From assembly GCA_949361645.1 (NCBI GenBank), contig OX442437.1:3955921-4019920 (forward strand): a DNA stretch of 64,000 bases, read 5' to 3'. Under the pieces are notes generated by a model, which was given only the letters and a program-made list of their open reading frames with translations, had not been told where the DNA came from and made no database searches. Shown here piece by piece: positions 1 through 10,666 of this stretch; position 1 is the first letter of the stretch; the number at the start of each line of letters is the position of its first letter. The translations under genes were made by a program, and so were the position numbers. Source of the stretch: Spongilla lacustris (taxonomy: Eukaryota; Porifera; Demospongiae; Spongillida; Spongillidae).

Positions 1-832
1 GGCTGTAGTGGCGCGGGATATCGAGCTCCTTCTGCACAAGGGCGAGAAGACCCTTTTGCATAACGAAGAGGTGTTCCTCGTTCGAATTGAACGTGCTGTC
101 GACCAGCTCGATCAGGTCTTTCAGCTTTTCGCCGCCGACCCGTATCTCCTTCTCCTGCCCTTCGAGAGAGTCGACCTTCTGCTCGCTCAGGGTCTTGATC
201 GTATCGAGCAGTTCGTCCTCGCGATGCTGGAGGATCTTGCGCATCTCGTCGAACGACTTCTTCACCTCCTCCGACACCCTCCTCGCCTGCCCAACAATCT
301 CTTCCTTCCGCCTCGCTATCTCGGTCAGGGCATTGCTGGTCGCCTCCCTCACCGCGGACAGCTCGACCCCTTTCCCGCGGATCGCCTCCCGCCGACTCGG
401 TCCCGCCTCCTTGACGTACTCGAAACCGTGCGTCTTGTGCGAGAGGGCGCACTCGGGACAGATGAGCTGGTTGCAGTCGTTGCAGAACATCTTTAGCGCG
501 ATCTTGTGCGCGCGACAGACGTACTGCGGCGTGAGACGTGACTCACTCTTCTGAGCCAGGGCCTGCTTCACTCGCTCCTTGACTCTGTTCACCACGAAGG
601 CAGGGGGTAGGCTGTTCGGATTGTTCTGCGGCAGGACAGTGGCGGCATTGCACTCGGGACACGAGAAGGGCTTGTTCTCCTCGACCGCGTTGGCCAGGAT
701 CAGGATGCATCGCTTGCAGTAGTAGTGGTGGCAGGGCAAGAACCTCGGGTCGTCGAATTCGTTATGGCACACAGGACATATGATCTCTTCTTCCAGGTCT
801 TGAACAGTTACTATGTCTTCGTCAGCCGCCAT
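1..832 (-). CDS. TRIM-family protein (RING, B-box, coiled coil), 3' part beyond the window
   Basis: The reading frame is open from ATG 832-830 to the window edge, about 277 residues, with no stop. Visible in the translation: a C3HC4 RING with C19, C22, C34, H36, C39, C42, C58 and C61 (starts CPVCHNEF, ends CPEC). It is followed by a B-box type 2 at about residues 104-138 (C106, H109, C117, C120, C125, C128, H132, H135), then a long charged heptad-like region (about 145-277) consistent with the TRIM coiled coil. RING-B-box-coiled-coil order defines TRIM E3 ubiquitin ligases, which are cytosolic or nuclear. The C-terminal substrate domain (NHL, B30.2 or other) is outside the window, so the subfamily cannot be given. 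The start is the first ATG, and no intron is needed. The first 830 bases are clearly GC-richer than the neighbouring DNA, typical of a single large coding exon. Confidence 0.93.
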   Translation of the reverse strand, partial: MAADEDIVTVQDLEEEIICPVCHNEFDDPRFLPCHHYYCKRCILILANAVEENKPFSCPECNAATVLPQNNPNSLPPAFVVNRVKERVKQALAQKSESRLTPQYVCRAHKIALKMFCNDCNQLICPECALSHKTHGFEYVKEAGPSRREAIRGKGVELSAVREATSNALTEIARRKEEIVGQARRVSEEVKKSFDEMRKILQHREDELLDTIKTLSEQKVDSLEGQEKEIRVGGEKLKDLIELVDSTFNSNEEHLFVMQKGLLALVQKELDIPRHYS

Positions 833-1356
833 TGCTTTATAATAAAAAGTGCCAGAGCTACTTGTGGGCGTGGTAGGGCCCAATATTAACGACTGAATAA
901 AAGTGTGACCCCGTCGACTGTGAATTTAGATTTCATGCCGCTTCAGCAATAAAGAACCAGGCTGAATAGAAGTACAGTGGATTCTGGGAAGTAAATAGAC
1001 ATGTACAAGTTACAGTTAGTACAAGTTACAGTTAGTACAACCCTCCAACTCAACACCTGAAAAGCCTTCAGTGTCTAACTGATTTAGCATATAGAAACCA
1101 ATAAACAAATGGTGGGATTTTAAGTGCCAGAAGGCTGGTATTGTACCACAGAATGCTCCCCCTCTGGCACTAAGTAACGTTTTAATTTTCATATCAGGAA
1201 AATTGAGCACAACACTTCTCTACTTGATGTACAACGTCTCACAACAGCTAGGATAACAACATACAAGGTTCCTGTACTGATTAACACATGTATACAGTAC
1301 CATGTTGAGAATCCCACGTGACATCCATGCATTGGTCTCAAAACTGCACACGCTGA
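833..1356. other. Intergenic: TRIM upstream region and neugrin-like gene 3' flank
   Basis: AT-rich, no convincing coding frame. It contains a short direct repeat (tacaagttacagttag twice near 1006-1036). The two flanking genes are both on the minus strand, so this stretch should hold the TRIM promoter and the end of the neugrin-like transcript. No certain TATA box or poly(A) site was assigned. Confidence 0.5.
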
Positions 1357-1854
1357 TCACTTTCCACCAGTAAACTTTAGCCGTCGTTCCATCCTGCTCT
1401 TCAATGCACTGGCGTCTTGTCTTTCCTTCGCTTCTGGTGAGGGCTCAAACTTGCTTCTAAGGATCCGCGTCACAGCTGACGTGCTGATTCCAAATCCTGC
1501 AGCAAGATTTTTCACTGTCCAAGTTTCTGGCTGTTCGCTGTGCAGAGTTTTCAAATGTTCCATCTGGTCACGTGACAGCCTCTTTATCGGTCTCCACGTG
1601 TCGTTGCCGTACCTTGCATCTTGTCTGTGTTTCTTCCAGTCTGGTGGAGCTCTGTAATGGCGAAAGTCTAAACATAACCTCTTAAAGTTAAGTCTTTCGC
1701 GTACACCTTTTATACGTAGCTTAATATATGTTATTTACCTCTCTGTTAGGTTTTCTTCGGTGTCGTAGTGGGCAGACTTACAAGTGTAATTGACTGAACT
1801 GTGTCTATATCCAATAATCACTATATTTCTGAGCTTTGTGATCATTAGAGCCAT
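1357..1854 (-). CDS. NGRN: Neugrin-like protein, two exons
   Basis: Two exons join in phase: 1854-1739 and 1651-1357, with an 87-bp GT-AG intron (1738-1652), giving 136 residues. The core (EQPETWTVKNLAAGFGIS, then VTRILRSKFEPS) matches the neugrin/Rrg9 domain, a winged-helix-like module in mitochondrial neugrin, which in vertebrates acts on mitochondrial rRNA and mRNA and intramitochondrial translation. The N-terminus (MALMITKLRNIVII) is hydrophobic and basic with no acid, consistent with a mitochondrial targeting sequence. A tryptophan-containing linker (PPDWKKHRQDARYG) spans the intron. The downstream ATG at 1563 would give only a 68-residue fragment. The protein is short compared with human neugrin (about 290 residues), so it may be a minimal domain form. 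The family call is by motif recognition, and the function is transferred from known members. Confidence 0.72.
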
Positions 1855-1866
1855 ATCGGGACTTAC

Positions 1867-1950
1867 GTCGCAAGCCAGACCTACTTTGTTATTGACGATC
1901 GATAACAATAGACTGGGGACCAGGAGGTGTCGTCAATTGGCTTGCGACCT
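1867..1950. repeat. Short palindromic MITE-like element just upstream of the neugrin-like ATG
   Basis: The segment begins with gtcgcaagcca and ends with its inverse tggcttgcgac, about 70 bp apart. The same core (tcgcaagccagac) recurs near 19226, so this is a dispersed short inverted-repeat family. It lies 12 bases upstream of the neugrin-like start codon and may be in its promoter or 5' UTR. Confidence 0.5.
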
Positions 1951-2559
1951 ATGTAGTGTCATGAATATGATTAGAAAAATACCCGATTCCAGTATTGCCG
2001 ATGTGCCATAGAAGCAGTGCGAGCGTATTTGAATACAGCCGTCGAAAACCTACAGTGTAGTAAAACTGCCGACGCTTAGAAAGCTCGGACATCGACAACA
2101 GAGATAACGCTTGCTCGTTCCCACACTCGAGCCTTAATACAATGTTCTCCTACCGGATCTGAAAAGATAAGATTCGCTCGGATAAGAGGTTTATTGCAAG
2201 ACAAGATACGGCTCTATGCATGAATGACACTGCATGACGTGTCATTTTATTGCAAACTAGTCATGCATGCAGGTGGCTACTATTTTAATATAGTTTCCTC
2301 AAATTTGCATACATGTAGACACTTCAGCAGGGCCGGCCCGGTAGGTGATCGAATTTTATAAATATAGGTGACCTTACAATAACATTTGTGACGTAAGGCA
2401 AATTTATATATTACTTAATCATTACTAAATGGCGTAGCTTTTATTTTTAACCTAAAAAAACATGCTTTACATACATGTAATAAAGCACAGAAAACATTCA
2501 GCATAAGAATGATTTCAAAGTGCTCATATGGACAGAGGTATCAGATTCACATCGTTCAA
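1951..2559. other. No gene seen
   Basis: AT-rich sequence with a few short ORFs only, and no splice-compatible coding signal. A short GAGG repeat starts at 2563. Confidence 0.5.
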
Positions 2560-2574
2560 TAGAGGGAGGGAGGG

Positions 2575-2881
2575 AGGGAGGCGTGTCGCATGTCCTCTGA
2601 TGGACGATCGCGGATAGACGACAGCGAAGCCACCCCAGTCTGATTGTACGATGTGCCCCATTTGTCAGCTAGCAGTGATGCCAAACGTTTGTAGGTAGTA
2701 GTAGCCATGATGCCCATGCCTCCAGTTGAGGAGAGGATGGGGTGAATGATGCCCGCTCGACCTCACGGATTCGAAGCTCGAACGCGTACGCGTTATGTTG
2801 TAGTAAAAACGGGTGGAGGATTAATCGAGTCAAACTTTTCAGTGTAATTTTCATTCCACTTCGAAAAAAAACCACGACCAA
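2575..2881 (-). mobile_element. Non-LTR retrotransposon relic, extreme C-terminal coding fragment
   Basis: On the minus strand a frame reads YAFELRIREVERASFTPS. It then shifts frame into a stretch resembling TYKRLASLLADKWGT and LRCRLS. This signature (REVE-ASFTP, YKRLASLLADK, W-RC-LSF) is the C-terminal tail of a LINE-type polyprotein seen in better condition at 57540-57860 in this window. At least two frameshifts make it non-functional. Only the last part of the ORF is present, as expected for 5'-truncated or heavily eroded copies. Confidence 0.6.
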
Positions 2882-4433
2882 AGGGGCATTTCCATATTAC
2901 GTAGAATTTTGATGCCATCCATTGGCATAGCCAGATTAATCCCCAAGTCACATGTAAAACCCCTTTTCCGTTGTTAAATTAGGACATGGGAATTGGCTTT
3001 TAAGGAAAGCATTGAAAGCATCCCGCCGTCACCCATACTTTAATATCCTTGATTGCACATACACCACTGTTATAGGCAGCCTGAACCTAAATTATTACTA
3101 GCCTAAAGATCATATGTTACATTGACACCAATTAATCATGACGGACATGGGTAAAAGTCTACATGTTGTGTATCTTGTTGATTGGAGTGCTATACTTTTT
3201 CTATTTCAGCTTCAAATAATCTACTCTTATGCTTACGTTTGCCGGTCATCATGTATTGCATTTCTACATTACTGATACCACAATGCAAACAAACATGTTC
3301 CTTCTCCCCAAAGAAAATTGATAGTATGTATATATAACCTGAATAATATACATGTAGTGGTAACAAGTTGGGTGAATTCAGGACTTTTATAGAAAGGATA
3401 GCTCATCAATAAGCAATTGGTGCTCAAAGTGTTAAATAGCTCAGTTCATGATACATGATCTGAGTGTTAAGCATAACATTGGCTATGTGATTGTAAATTA
3501 TGCTAATGGAGGTGAGCCAAGATAGCATGAAACATACATGTATTTGGTTGCAAGGACTGGGGGAGAAGCCAGGCTCCATCCTGCAGCTGGGGTGCACATC
3601 ATTGCAAATTGCTCAAAACCTGCATGTACATAAGTACACATGCACCATGCTGTAATGCAGTCAGGGGATCAGGTGACTGGCATTCAAGCTGCCAGTTAGA
3701 GGGGGCAATGCTGGGCCGGGGTTTGCAAGTCTTTTTTTTTTTTACATCACAAAGGCATGACTAGCTATCCTACCTGAGTCCAGAAGGGCACTAGTACTCA
3801 CTGGTCAACATTGACGTGATCTCTGTTGTTTTTGGCATTATAATCTACTCTAAATAATCATGTAAAGGTGCCAGCTGGCAGAGGTGGGTGGCTGAGAACT
3901 GCAACAAGTGGGTGCACCTGCTAGATAGCTATACATGCAGTTGTTGCGCACATTGACTCATCCACTGACTTAGCCCGTTCCTCAAGCAGGATCTTATGTT
4001 TGTGCTAATTACTGTTCTCCCCTTTGTCATTGTGTTGTGTATGCTAGCTTTAAATGGTATTAGATTTTTAAGAATGAGTTACATGCAGCTATTTTGCACA
4101 GCTGTAATTGGATTGGGTGCCAAAATCTTGGTACCAAAAAAAGTTATATTATAGGTCCAGTTCTTCTTACAACAGCAGCTTTTCACAAGCAAAACTGGCA
4201 AATGAGCAACGCTTGCACTGAAATGTAAGGCTAGTTAGTACCTCACATATAGATATCAGTTCAGACTTCTCCCAGATATAATATGTAGTACAGCTTACTA
4301 ACTGGTCATCATGTATGCCAGTCCCTGAACATCAATATGTCAGATTAAGATATCATAATAAATTGCAAGATTGTGCGTAGAGCTCAATTAAATTTCAGAA
4401 CATCACCAAAATACGTCATTTTCTTACTACAAT
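2882..4433. other. Intergenic, no gene seen
   Basis: AT-rich DNA downstream of the Death-domain gene, with no coding frame above noise. It probably includes the 3' UTR of the gene ending at 4434, though no definite poly(A) signal was assigned. A stretch at 3553-3620 (ggactgggggagaagccagg) is weakly repeated near 31383. Confidence 0.45.
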
Positions 4434-6455
4434 TCATTTTGGAATCTCACGTATTTTTTCAGCTGCTCCATATTCATCCAGCTGCAGCAGTGCTGTGCAC
4501 AGCTTGTAATAGGTTGCTGATATTCCATTTTTCCCAATCCATTTCTTCAGAAATGCTTTCCTTTGATCTTCAGGTGCTCCACTATTAGTTTCAATATATC
4601 CAATCTCTTGCTCACCAAAGCCCAACTTTCTTGCAACCATCTGCCATTGTGGCAAGTTTCCTGCCACTCTTGAAATGTCAGCATTTGGTATTCCAACTGT
4701 AAAAAAATTAAAAGTAAAGTCACTCTGTGTATAAACAGTGTCAAAATTAAAGTTACTCAGTATTTTAAAGTTACTCAATACTAAATAACTTAATCGTAAT
4801 TAAAACATCAATTAGAAATTAAATAGTAGTTGTAATTAAAACAATAAACTGAGTATTATAATTAAAACAGAAGTTAATCAATATTAAAGCAGTATTAAAC
4901 TATTGATTGATAGTTTCAGGCATAAATACTGTACTGAGGTAATTAATGGCATGTACATGCACTTATATATTAAAACAATAATTGTGACCAGTAATTTCAC
5001 ACATGTTATAGATCTATCAGTAATGTCTTCTCCAAAGTGCTGTTTCTTTTTTGGGACTGTCTGCCAGCAGAGTCCCAACCACTTGCAACCCATGTGAGCA
5101 TCACTTATTTCAATCAGGTCAGTACAGTGTACTTCATGCATACAATTTATACTTTATGTCATGGTGAGTATTAATACTGAGTAACTTTAATTAAGTTTTT
5201 ACTTGAGTTTAGTATTGTTTTAATACTCAGTAAAGCAAAACAATAAAATTGATGAAGAAAAAAATACATGTACATGTAAGGCTCAGTCTCTTCTACCAGT
5301 TGAACCCAAATCAAGTTAAAATGGGAAAAAAATTACGTAATTTTTTAAAACTTAAACACTTAATAAAATGTAAAATTTGCATTACCATTTGGTGCATCTG
5401 ATGTAGGTGGTGGTGGTGGAATCTCGCGTATTTTTTCAGCTGCTCCATATTCATCCAGCTGCAGCAGTGCTGTGCACAGCTTGTAATAGGTAGCTGATAT
5501 TCCATTTTTCCCAATCCATTTCCTCAGAAATGCTTTCCTTTGATCTTCAGGTGCTCCATCATTCATTTCAATATATTCAATCTCTTGTTCTCCAAAGCCC
5601 AGCTTTCTTGCAACCATCTGCCATTGTGGCAAGTTTCCTGCCACTCTTGAAATGTCAGCATTTGGTATTCTGACTGTAAACAAAAGCTAATCAATTAAGT
5701 AATAAAGACCCTCTTCCATCACTATACACATATTTAGTAATTTCACATTTTATCTTCTCCGATCCACAGCAGGTTTTTTTGGAACTGTCTGCCGGCAGAG
5801 TACATGTATATGTGTGTGTGTGACGTATCTACATGTATGCGTGTGTGTGACATATCTATGTGTGTGTGTGATGTACCTATGTGTGTGTGTGTGTGTTGTA
5901 TGTATGTATGTATGTATGTATGTATGTATGTATGTATGTATGTATGTACGTATGTATGTATGTATGTATGTATGTATGTATGTATGTATGTATGTATGTA
6001 TGTATGTATGCATGCATGTATGTATGTATGTATGTATGTATGTATGTGTGTGTGTGTATGTATGTATGTATGTATGTATGTATGTACGTACGTATGTATG
6101 TGTGTGTATGTGTGTGTGTATGATGAATTTGTATGTGCTTGTGTTTGCATGTGTAAGTTTATTGTGTGTATTGTATGTGAGCATGTATGTATGCATTTAT
6201 GTGGGTAATATATTTAAGTTTGCATATTGTGTGTGTGCGTCTCTGTGTGTACATAAATATGTATGTGTGTATGTACGATGCATTTGTATGTGTTTGTGTC
6301 TCTTGTGTAAGTTTATTGTGTGTATTGTATGTGTAAGTTTATTGTGTGTATTGTATGTGTAAGTTTATTCTGTGTATTGTATGTGTAAGTTTATTGTGTG
6401 TATTGTATGTGTATGTATGCATGTATGTATGTGGGTAATATATTTAAGTTGGCAT

Positions 6456-6490
<35 letters not shown>

Positions 6491-9400
6491 ACATGCACAC
6501 TCCCTGTATATGCTCAAGGCCTTAAGATCTGCATGTCTAATATACCATTCATTGCACTATTGACATTTTAATTGATTGCATTACTGCTTGGTGCCTCTGA
6601 TGTCGGCGGTGGTGGTGGAATCTCGCCTATTTTTTCAGCTGCTCCATATTCACCCAGCTGCAGCAGGGCTGTGCACAGCTTCTCATAGGTTGCAGATATT
6701 CCATTTTTCCCAATCCATTTCCTCAGAAATGCTTTCCTTTGATCTTCAGATGATCCACTATTAGTTTCAATATATCCAATCTCTTGCTCTCCAAAGCCCA
6801 GCTTTCTTGCAACATTCTGCCATTGTGGCAAGTTTCCTGCCACTCTTGAAATGTCGGCATTCAGTATTCCGACTGTAAACAAATTAAAACATAAATATAA
6901 AGTTACTCAGTGTTAAAATTGTGCTTAGTAATTTCAAGTTTCAGTAGTTATCTTCTCCAAAGTGCTGCAATGTGTGGGCACCACTTATTTGGACCAAGCA
7001 GCAAATTCAATTACTTGTACAGTAGTCATTACAGATTACCTCGTATGCATTTATCATTTTGATGTCATGGTAGCAATTAATTATATTGAAACGATGAATG
7101 TGATTGTTGTGGTGTTAAGTAGTATTAGGTGGTCTTTATGTTGTGTATATGATTTTAAAAATATCTTTGTTTGTAATTGTATTATGTTGATCTGTCAGGC
7201 GCACATGCTCAAGATCTTAATACCTGAATTTCTATTGTACCATTCATTGCCGTATTAACAATTGACTCATTTAAATCAATTGCATTACCTCTTGGTGCCT
7301 GTGATGAAGGTGGCTGTTGTCCAAGCATTCCTATTGTAAACCAAAGTACCAATTTAACACATGAATATGAATACATGTTTTTTTATTAATGCATTGGTAA
7401 CGTGTCTCTTTTATTACAATGCAGATACATGATTCGTGCAATCACTAGCACCCATATAATTACAAGAAAGGTATGCAGCACTGTGTCTAATACATGTATC
7501 TTTTTGTCGGATTGATTAAAAGATAGTTCTCCCATCCCTTTGATTTGTATTATCATTTGAGGTAGTAAACAGACAGTGCTAGCAGTTCGATCCATATCTA
7601 AACTATTAAAAGGGTATGGCTAGCCGCCACTTGACATGGTATTTTTACACATTACTTTTTTTTAAAATTCACTGCCATGAAAGGTTCATTATTCGTGATT
7701 ACAACTTTATCAGTATACAATCAGTTTACATGCATTTTGGACATGAGACTTGTATGGCTCATTTTAGATCATTGATACATTGAAGATAGAAATTTTTTGC
7801 CTTAAAACAAACATGTTTTTTTCTTTAATGATTTCATTATACCTTTTGATACTTTCTGAGGTGGATACTGGGGTGGAAGCAGTGGTTTTTGTCCAAGCAT
7901 TCCTATTGAGAAATACAATGCAGTATGCATGTACATGAATAACCGATACTACATGCAAATACAGGCATGCAGCACCATGTCTTAGATTCACTTGATAATT
8001 TTATAATAAAATTCTGCAAGGAGTAAAATCCATACCTAAAGCTTGATTTAGGATGGCCACTTGACATTCTACAGCCATTAGTTGAAAATCTATTAAATAA
8101 AGAAGAAATACCATTCATTGTCTTGTTAATAAGTGACACAAAAAACCCTAAATTGATTTCATTACCGCTTCGTGTCTTCTGAGTTGGATACTGTGATGAA
8201 GGTGACTGTTGTCCAAGCATTTCTATTTTAAAAGAAATATAATCACCAATGTATGCATGAATGAAAGTATGCATGCATGTGCATATATGTATATTTTTAC
8301 CAGTACATGTGTAGCAACCACATGTATGCAATCACTAGACCAATATACTTGGAGTACAAGAATGGTATGTACTTCATGATCATGTGTCTTAGACATTGTA
8401 TGCACAATATATTTTTTCGTCTTTGAAGAATGTTTTGGATCCTTTTTTATACCCATCTCCGATCACCATTAATGATATTCTCAGTTTCTCTGCAGCAATC
8501 TTCTCTGCAACCTTCCTTGCATTCTCCTGTCCCTCCTCCACCAACTCCTCCCCACTCCATGATGCTGTCACCTTTACCCGGAATATAGACTGGTGAGACA
8601 GCAGGTCCATGTAGGGTTATAATATTGATAATAGGCTGGGGATTTTGACCTCATGATTTGTGACCCCAAAAGGGATATATGACTCTATTAATCAATTCTC
8701 CAAATGGTACATCAAGGCTAGACTTGCCTGTGCCATTGAAAGGGATCCCATTGTACATTATGTATTTGTGGTTAAAGGGTTCAAGGATCAAGTGGTCTGG
8801 CTGAGTAGTACCCATCTTCAGGTGAACAATATTCAAAGCTGTGCTCTATTTCCATATAATGTCATAATGTACATACATCAAAAATGTAATATGCAATCAA
8901 GCCAATGCTATATTGCTAATTGTGATGGCAAGTAGCATAACTATAGGATTTGTGCCACATCATGTTTTATTTTTATACCATCATTCACATCGAATATAAC
9001 TACTGTGAATTCGCTCTCTGTTGCTGTCAAACTGATTTGGATATATTATATATAGCATGTTTAGCCAAAGGAGGCAGCAAGTAAACTCAGATTCAGAATG
9101 TCTAAATTTGTCAAGAGTAGAAATTGAGCTAAGCCATGCATTCACTCAGAGAGCATCCTAATACTTCTGCTTGTGCCAACAGAGGGTGCATGGTCATGCA
9201 TGGGGTATGTGACCACAAGGCTTATAGCTTCATCTCTGTACAGTAATAGAGATGACCCAAGGTGATAAGGTCACAGGAAGTACTGAATAACACATGTTTA
9301 TAGCACTCCTAAATTCAAACGTGTAATTAAAAAAAACCTTTTTCTGTGCATGTATTGGCCCCCCCATAAAGATCAGATGCATAACAAGTTACAATGCTGA

Positions 9401-9855
9401 CACATCCGTAGAGCATATATATTTTCAAGAAAATCCTTCAGCTTATCAGGATATGCGCAATTGTTATGTTGCCCTTTAAGGAACAATTTCTTCTCATAGC
9501 TATGTATGAGCATATCTCATTATTGTTTAAAATGAAAGAAGTGAGCAGTTTTAGATTCGCATAAAATAAAGAATAACTTACCCCTAGCTCTCTGTGCAGT
9601 AACCTTATATCGATCAACTCTCTCCAAAATATCCAAAAATTTAAGGAAGTTTCCAGGTTCAATATTAATTGCTCTGCCCACTGCTTTCAACATTGCTGCA
9701 GCTCTCACCGTGTCTGAATGCATAAGATTATTCACATCCTCAAGCTCTGTCTCTGTTATTAGTCCCGCTGAATAGAGGTCTGCAGATATGTCTGCAGGGT
9801 TCAGCTGCCTCTGGAAATCAGCATACATGGATCGAAAGCAGGACTGTGCATCCAT
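4434..9855 (-). CDS. CARD plus three tandem Death domains, seven-exon adaptor-like gene
   Basis: Proposed exons (minus strand): 9855-9582, 8222-8166, 7902-7843, 7330-7289, 6872-6585, 5673-5386 and 4696-4434. All junctions are GT-AG and phase 1, total 1272 nt, giving 423 residues. Exon 1 encodes a CARD-like helical domain (LNPADISADLYSAGLITE; LLITE/ELEDVNN pattern and NFLKFLDIL). Exons 2-4 are mini-exons of 19, 20 and 14 codons encoding MLGQ linkers rich in Pro, Gln and Ser. Exons 5-7 each encode a Death domain (NADISRVAGNLPQW; ARKLGFGEQEI; KAFL-KWIGKNG; LCTALLQL-EYGAAEKI); exons 5 and 6 end in a PPPPPTS hinge. CARD and Death domains are homotypic interaction modules of apoptosis and innate-immune signalling, so a cytosolic scaffold is likely. 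No kinase, NACHT or caspase domain is visible. Alternative splicing of symmetric exons would preserve frame. The start ATG has an in-frame TAG just upstream, but an extra 5' exon is not excluded. Confidence 0.82.
5890..6115. repeat. (GTAT)n microsatellite inside a Death-gene intron
   Basis: An almost uninterrupted TATG/GTAT array of about 55 units with a few variant units (tacg, tgca), flanked by TG runs. It keeps long spurious frames open on both strands. Confidence 0.95.
6120..6490. repeat. Degenerate TG-rich tandem region
   Basis: Repeated gtaagtttattgtgtgtattgtat units of about 27 bp (6315-6412), followed by a (TG)n run at 6462-6489. All of it lies in the intron between the second and first Death-domain exons. 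Confidence 0.85.
8389..8610 (-). other. Orphan coding-like ORF inside intron 1 of the CARD/Death gene
   Basis: The frame reads FRVKVTASWSGEELVEEG followed by a charged amphipathic helix (KVAEKIAAEKLRI), which looks like real protein. A plausible acceptor (ctcaccag) precedes it. Its phase (0) does not match the phase-1 exons on either side, so it cannot be spliced simply into this gene. It may be an alternative first exon, an exon of another gene, or a relic. No family was recognised. Confidence 0.3.
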
Positions 9856-9916
9856 GAGTGCCTAAAGGGTGCGCCTGAGACATGAAATATGTGTGTACAT
9901 GTGAATTTATGTGTGT

Positions 9917-9925
9917 ATACATGTG

Positions 9926-9956
<31 letters not shown>

Positions 9957-9957
9957 A
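9917..9957. repeat. (TG)n microsatellite
   Basis: A run of TG dinucleotides just upstream of the CARD exon. Confidence 0.9.
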
Positions 9958-10107
9958 TGCTTGTATTTCTGCATCCATATATACATGTATAATGTACCAT
10001 TTGTTGCAGACATTATTTCTTATTCATACATGTACATTAGAGGAGGGTGCACAGAGGTATGGGAGCATAGCTATGGCACATGCGTGCAGCAGTATTAGTG
10101 CTGCATG

Positions 10108-10666
10108 TGCATGGCCACACCCTACTAGCAGTGCTGCATGGCCACACCCTACTAGCAGTGCTGCATGGCCACACCCTACTAGCAGTGCTGCATGGCCACA
10201 CACTACTAGCAGTGCTGCATGGCCACACCCTACTAGCAGTGCTGCATGGCCACACCCTACTAGCAGTGCTGCATGGCCACACACTACTAGCAGTGCTGCA
10301 TGGCCACACCCTACTAGCAGTGCTGCATGGCCACACCCTACTAGCAGTGCTACATGGCCACACCCTACTAGCAGTGCTGCATGGCCACACCCTACTAGCA
10401 GTGCTGCATGGCCACACCCTACTAGCAGTGCTACATGGCCACACACTACTAGCAGTGCTACATGACCACACCCTACTAGCAGTGCTGCATGACCACACCC
10501 ACTAGCAGTGCTACATGGCCACACACTACTAGCAGTGCTGCATGGCCACACCCTACTAGCAGTGCTACATGACCACACCCTACTAGCAGTGCTACATGGC
10601 CACACCCTACTAGCAGTGCTGCATGGCCACACCCTACTAGCAGTGCTGCATGGCCACACCCTACTG
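10108..10666. repeat. 27-bp minisatellite, about 20 copies
   Basis: Tandem head-to-tail units of 27 bp (core catggccacaccctactag followed by cagtgctg), with few substitutions (cta/cac, gcc/acc) and one copy shortened by a base near 10500. Because 27 is a multiple of three and the unit lacks stops, several frames are open on both strands. These ORFs (HGHTLLAVL or WPHPTSSAA repeats) are not evidence of a gene. Confidence 0.95.

Larger units (their letters stand above)
4434..7332 (-). repeat. Tandemly duplicated Death-domain exon units
   Basis: Each Death-domain exon is followed on the + strand side by a homologous intron block (tatcttctccaaagtgctg near 5028, a diverged form near 5750, and again near 6949). 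The intron on the other side also repeats (ataccattcattgc near 6542 and a close match near 7238). The duplicated unit is therefore exon plus flanking intron, about 0.7-1.3 kb. By eye, exons 5 and 6 encode nearly identical proteins. Confidence 0.8.

Noticed and set aside
8..554. Two plus-strand ORFs of about 160 codons at the left edge
   Set aside because: They are antisense shadows of the GC-rich TRIM coding exon, which has the clear RING and B-box residues.
5743..6362. Several His/Thr/Tyr or Cys/Val/Tyr ORFs of 80-180 codons
   Set aside because: Pure translation of the GTAT and TG microsatellites.
10108..10666. CRISPR-like direct repeats
   Set aside because: Units are contiguous with no unique spacers and the DNA is eukaryotic; the same holds for the arrays at 12054, 30653, 31996 and 60573.
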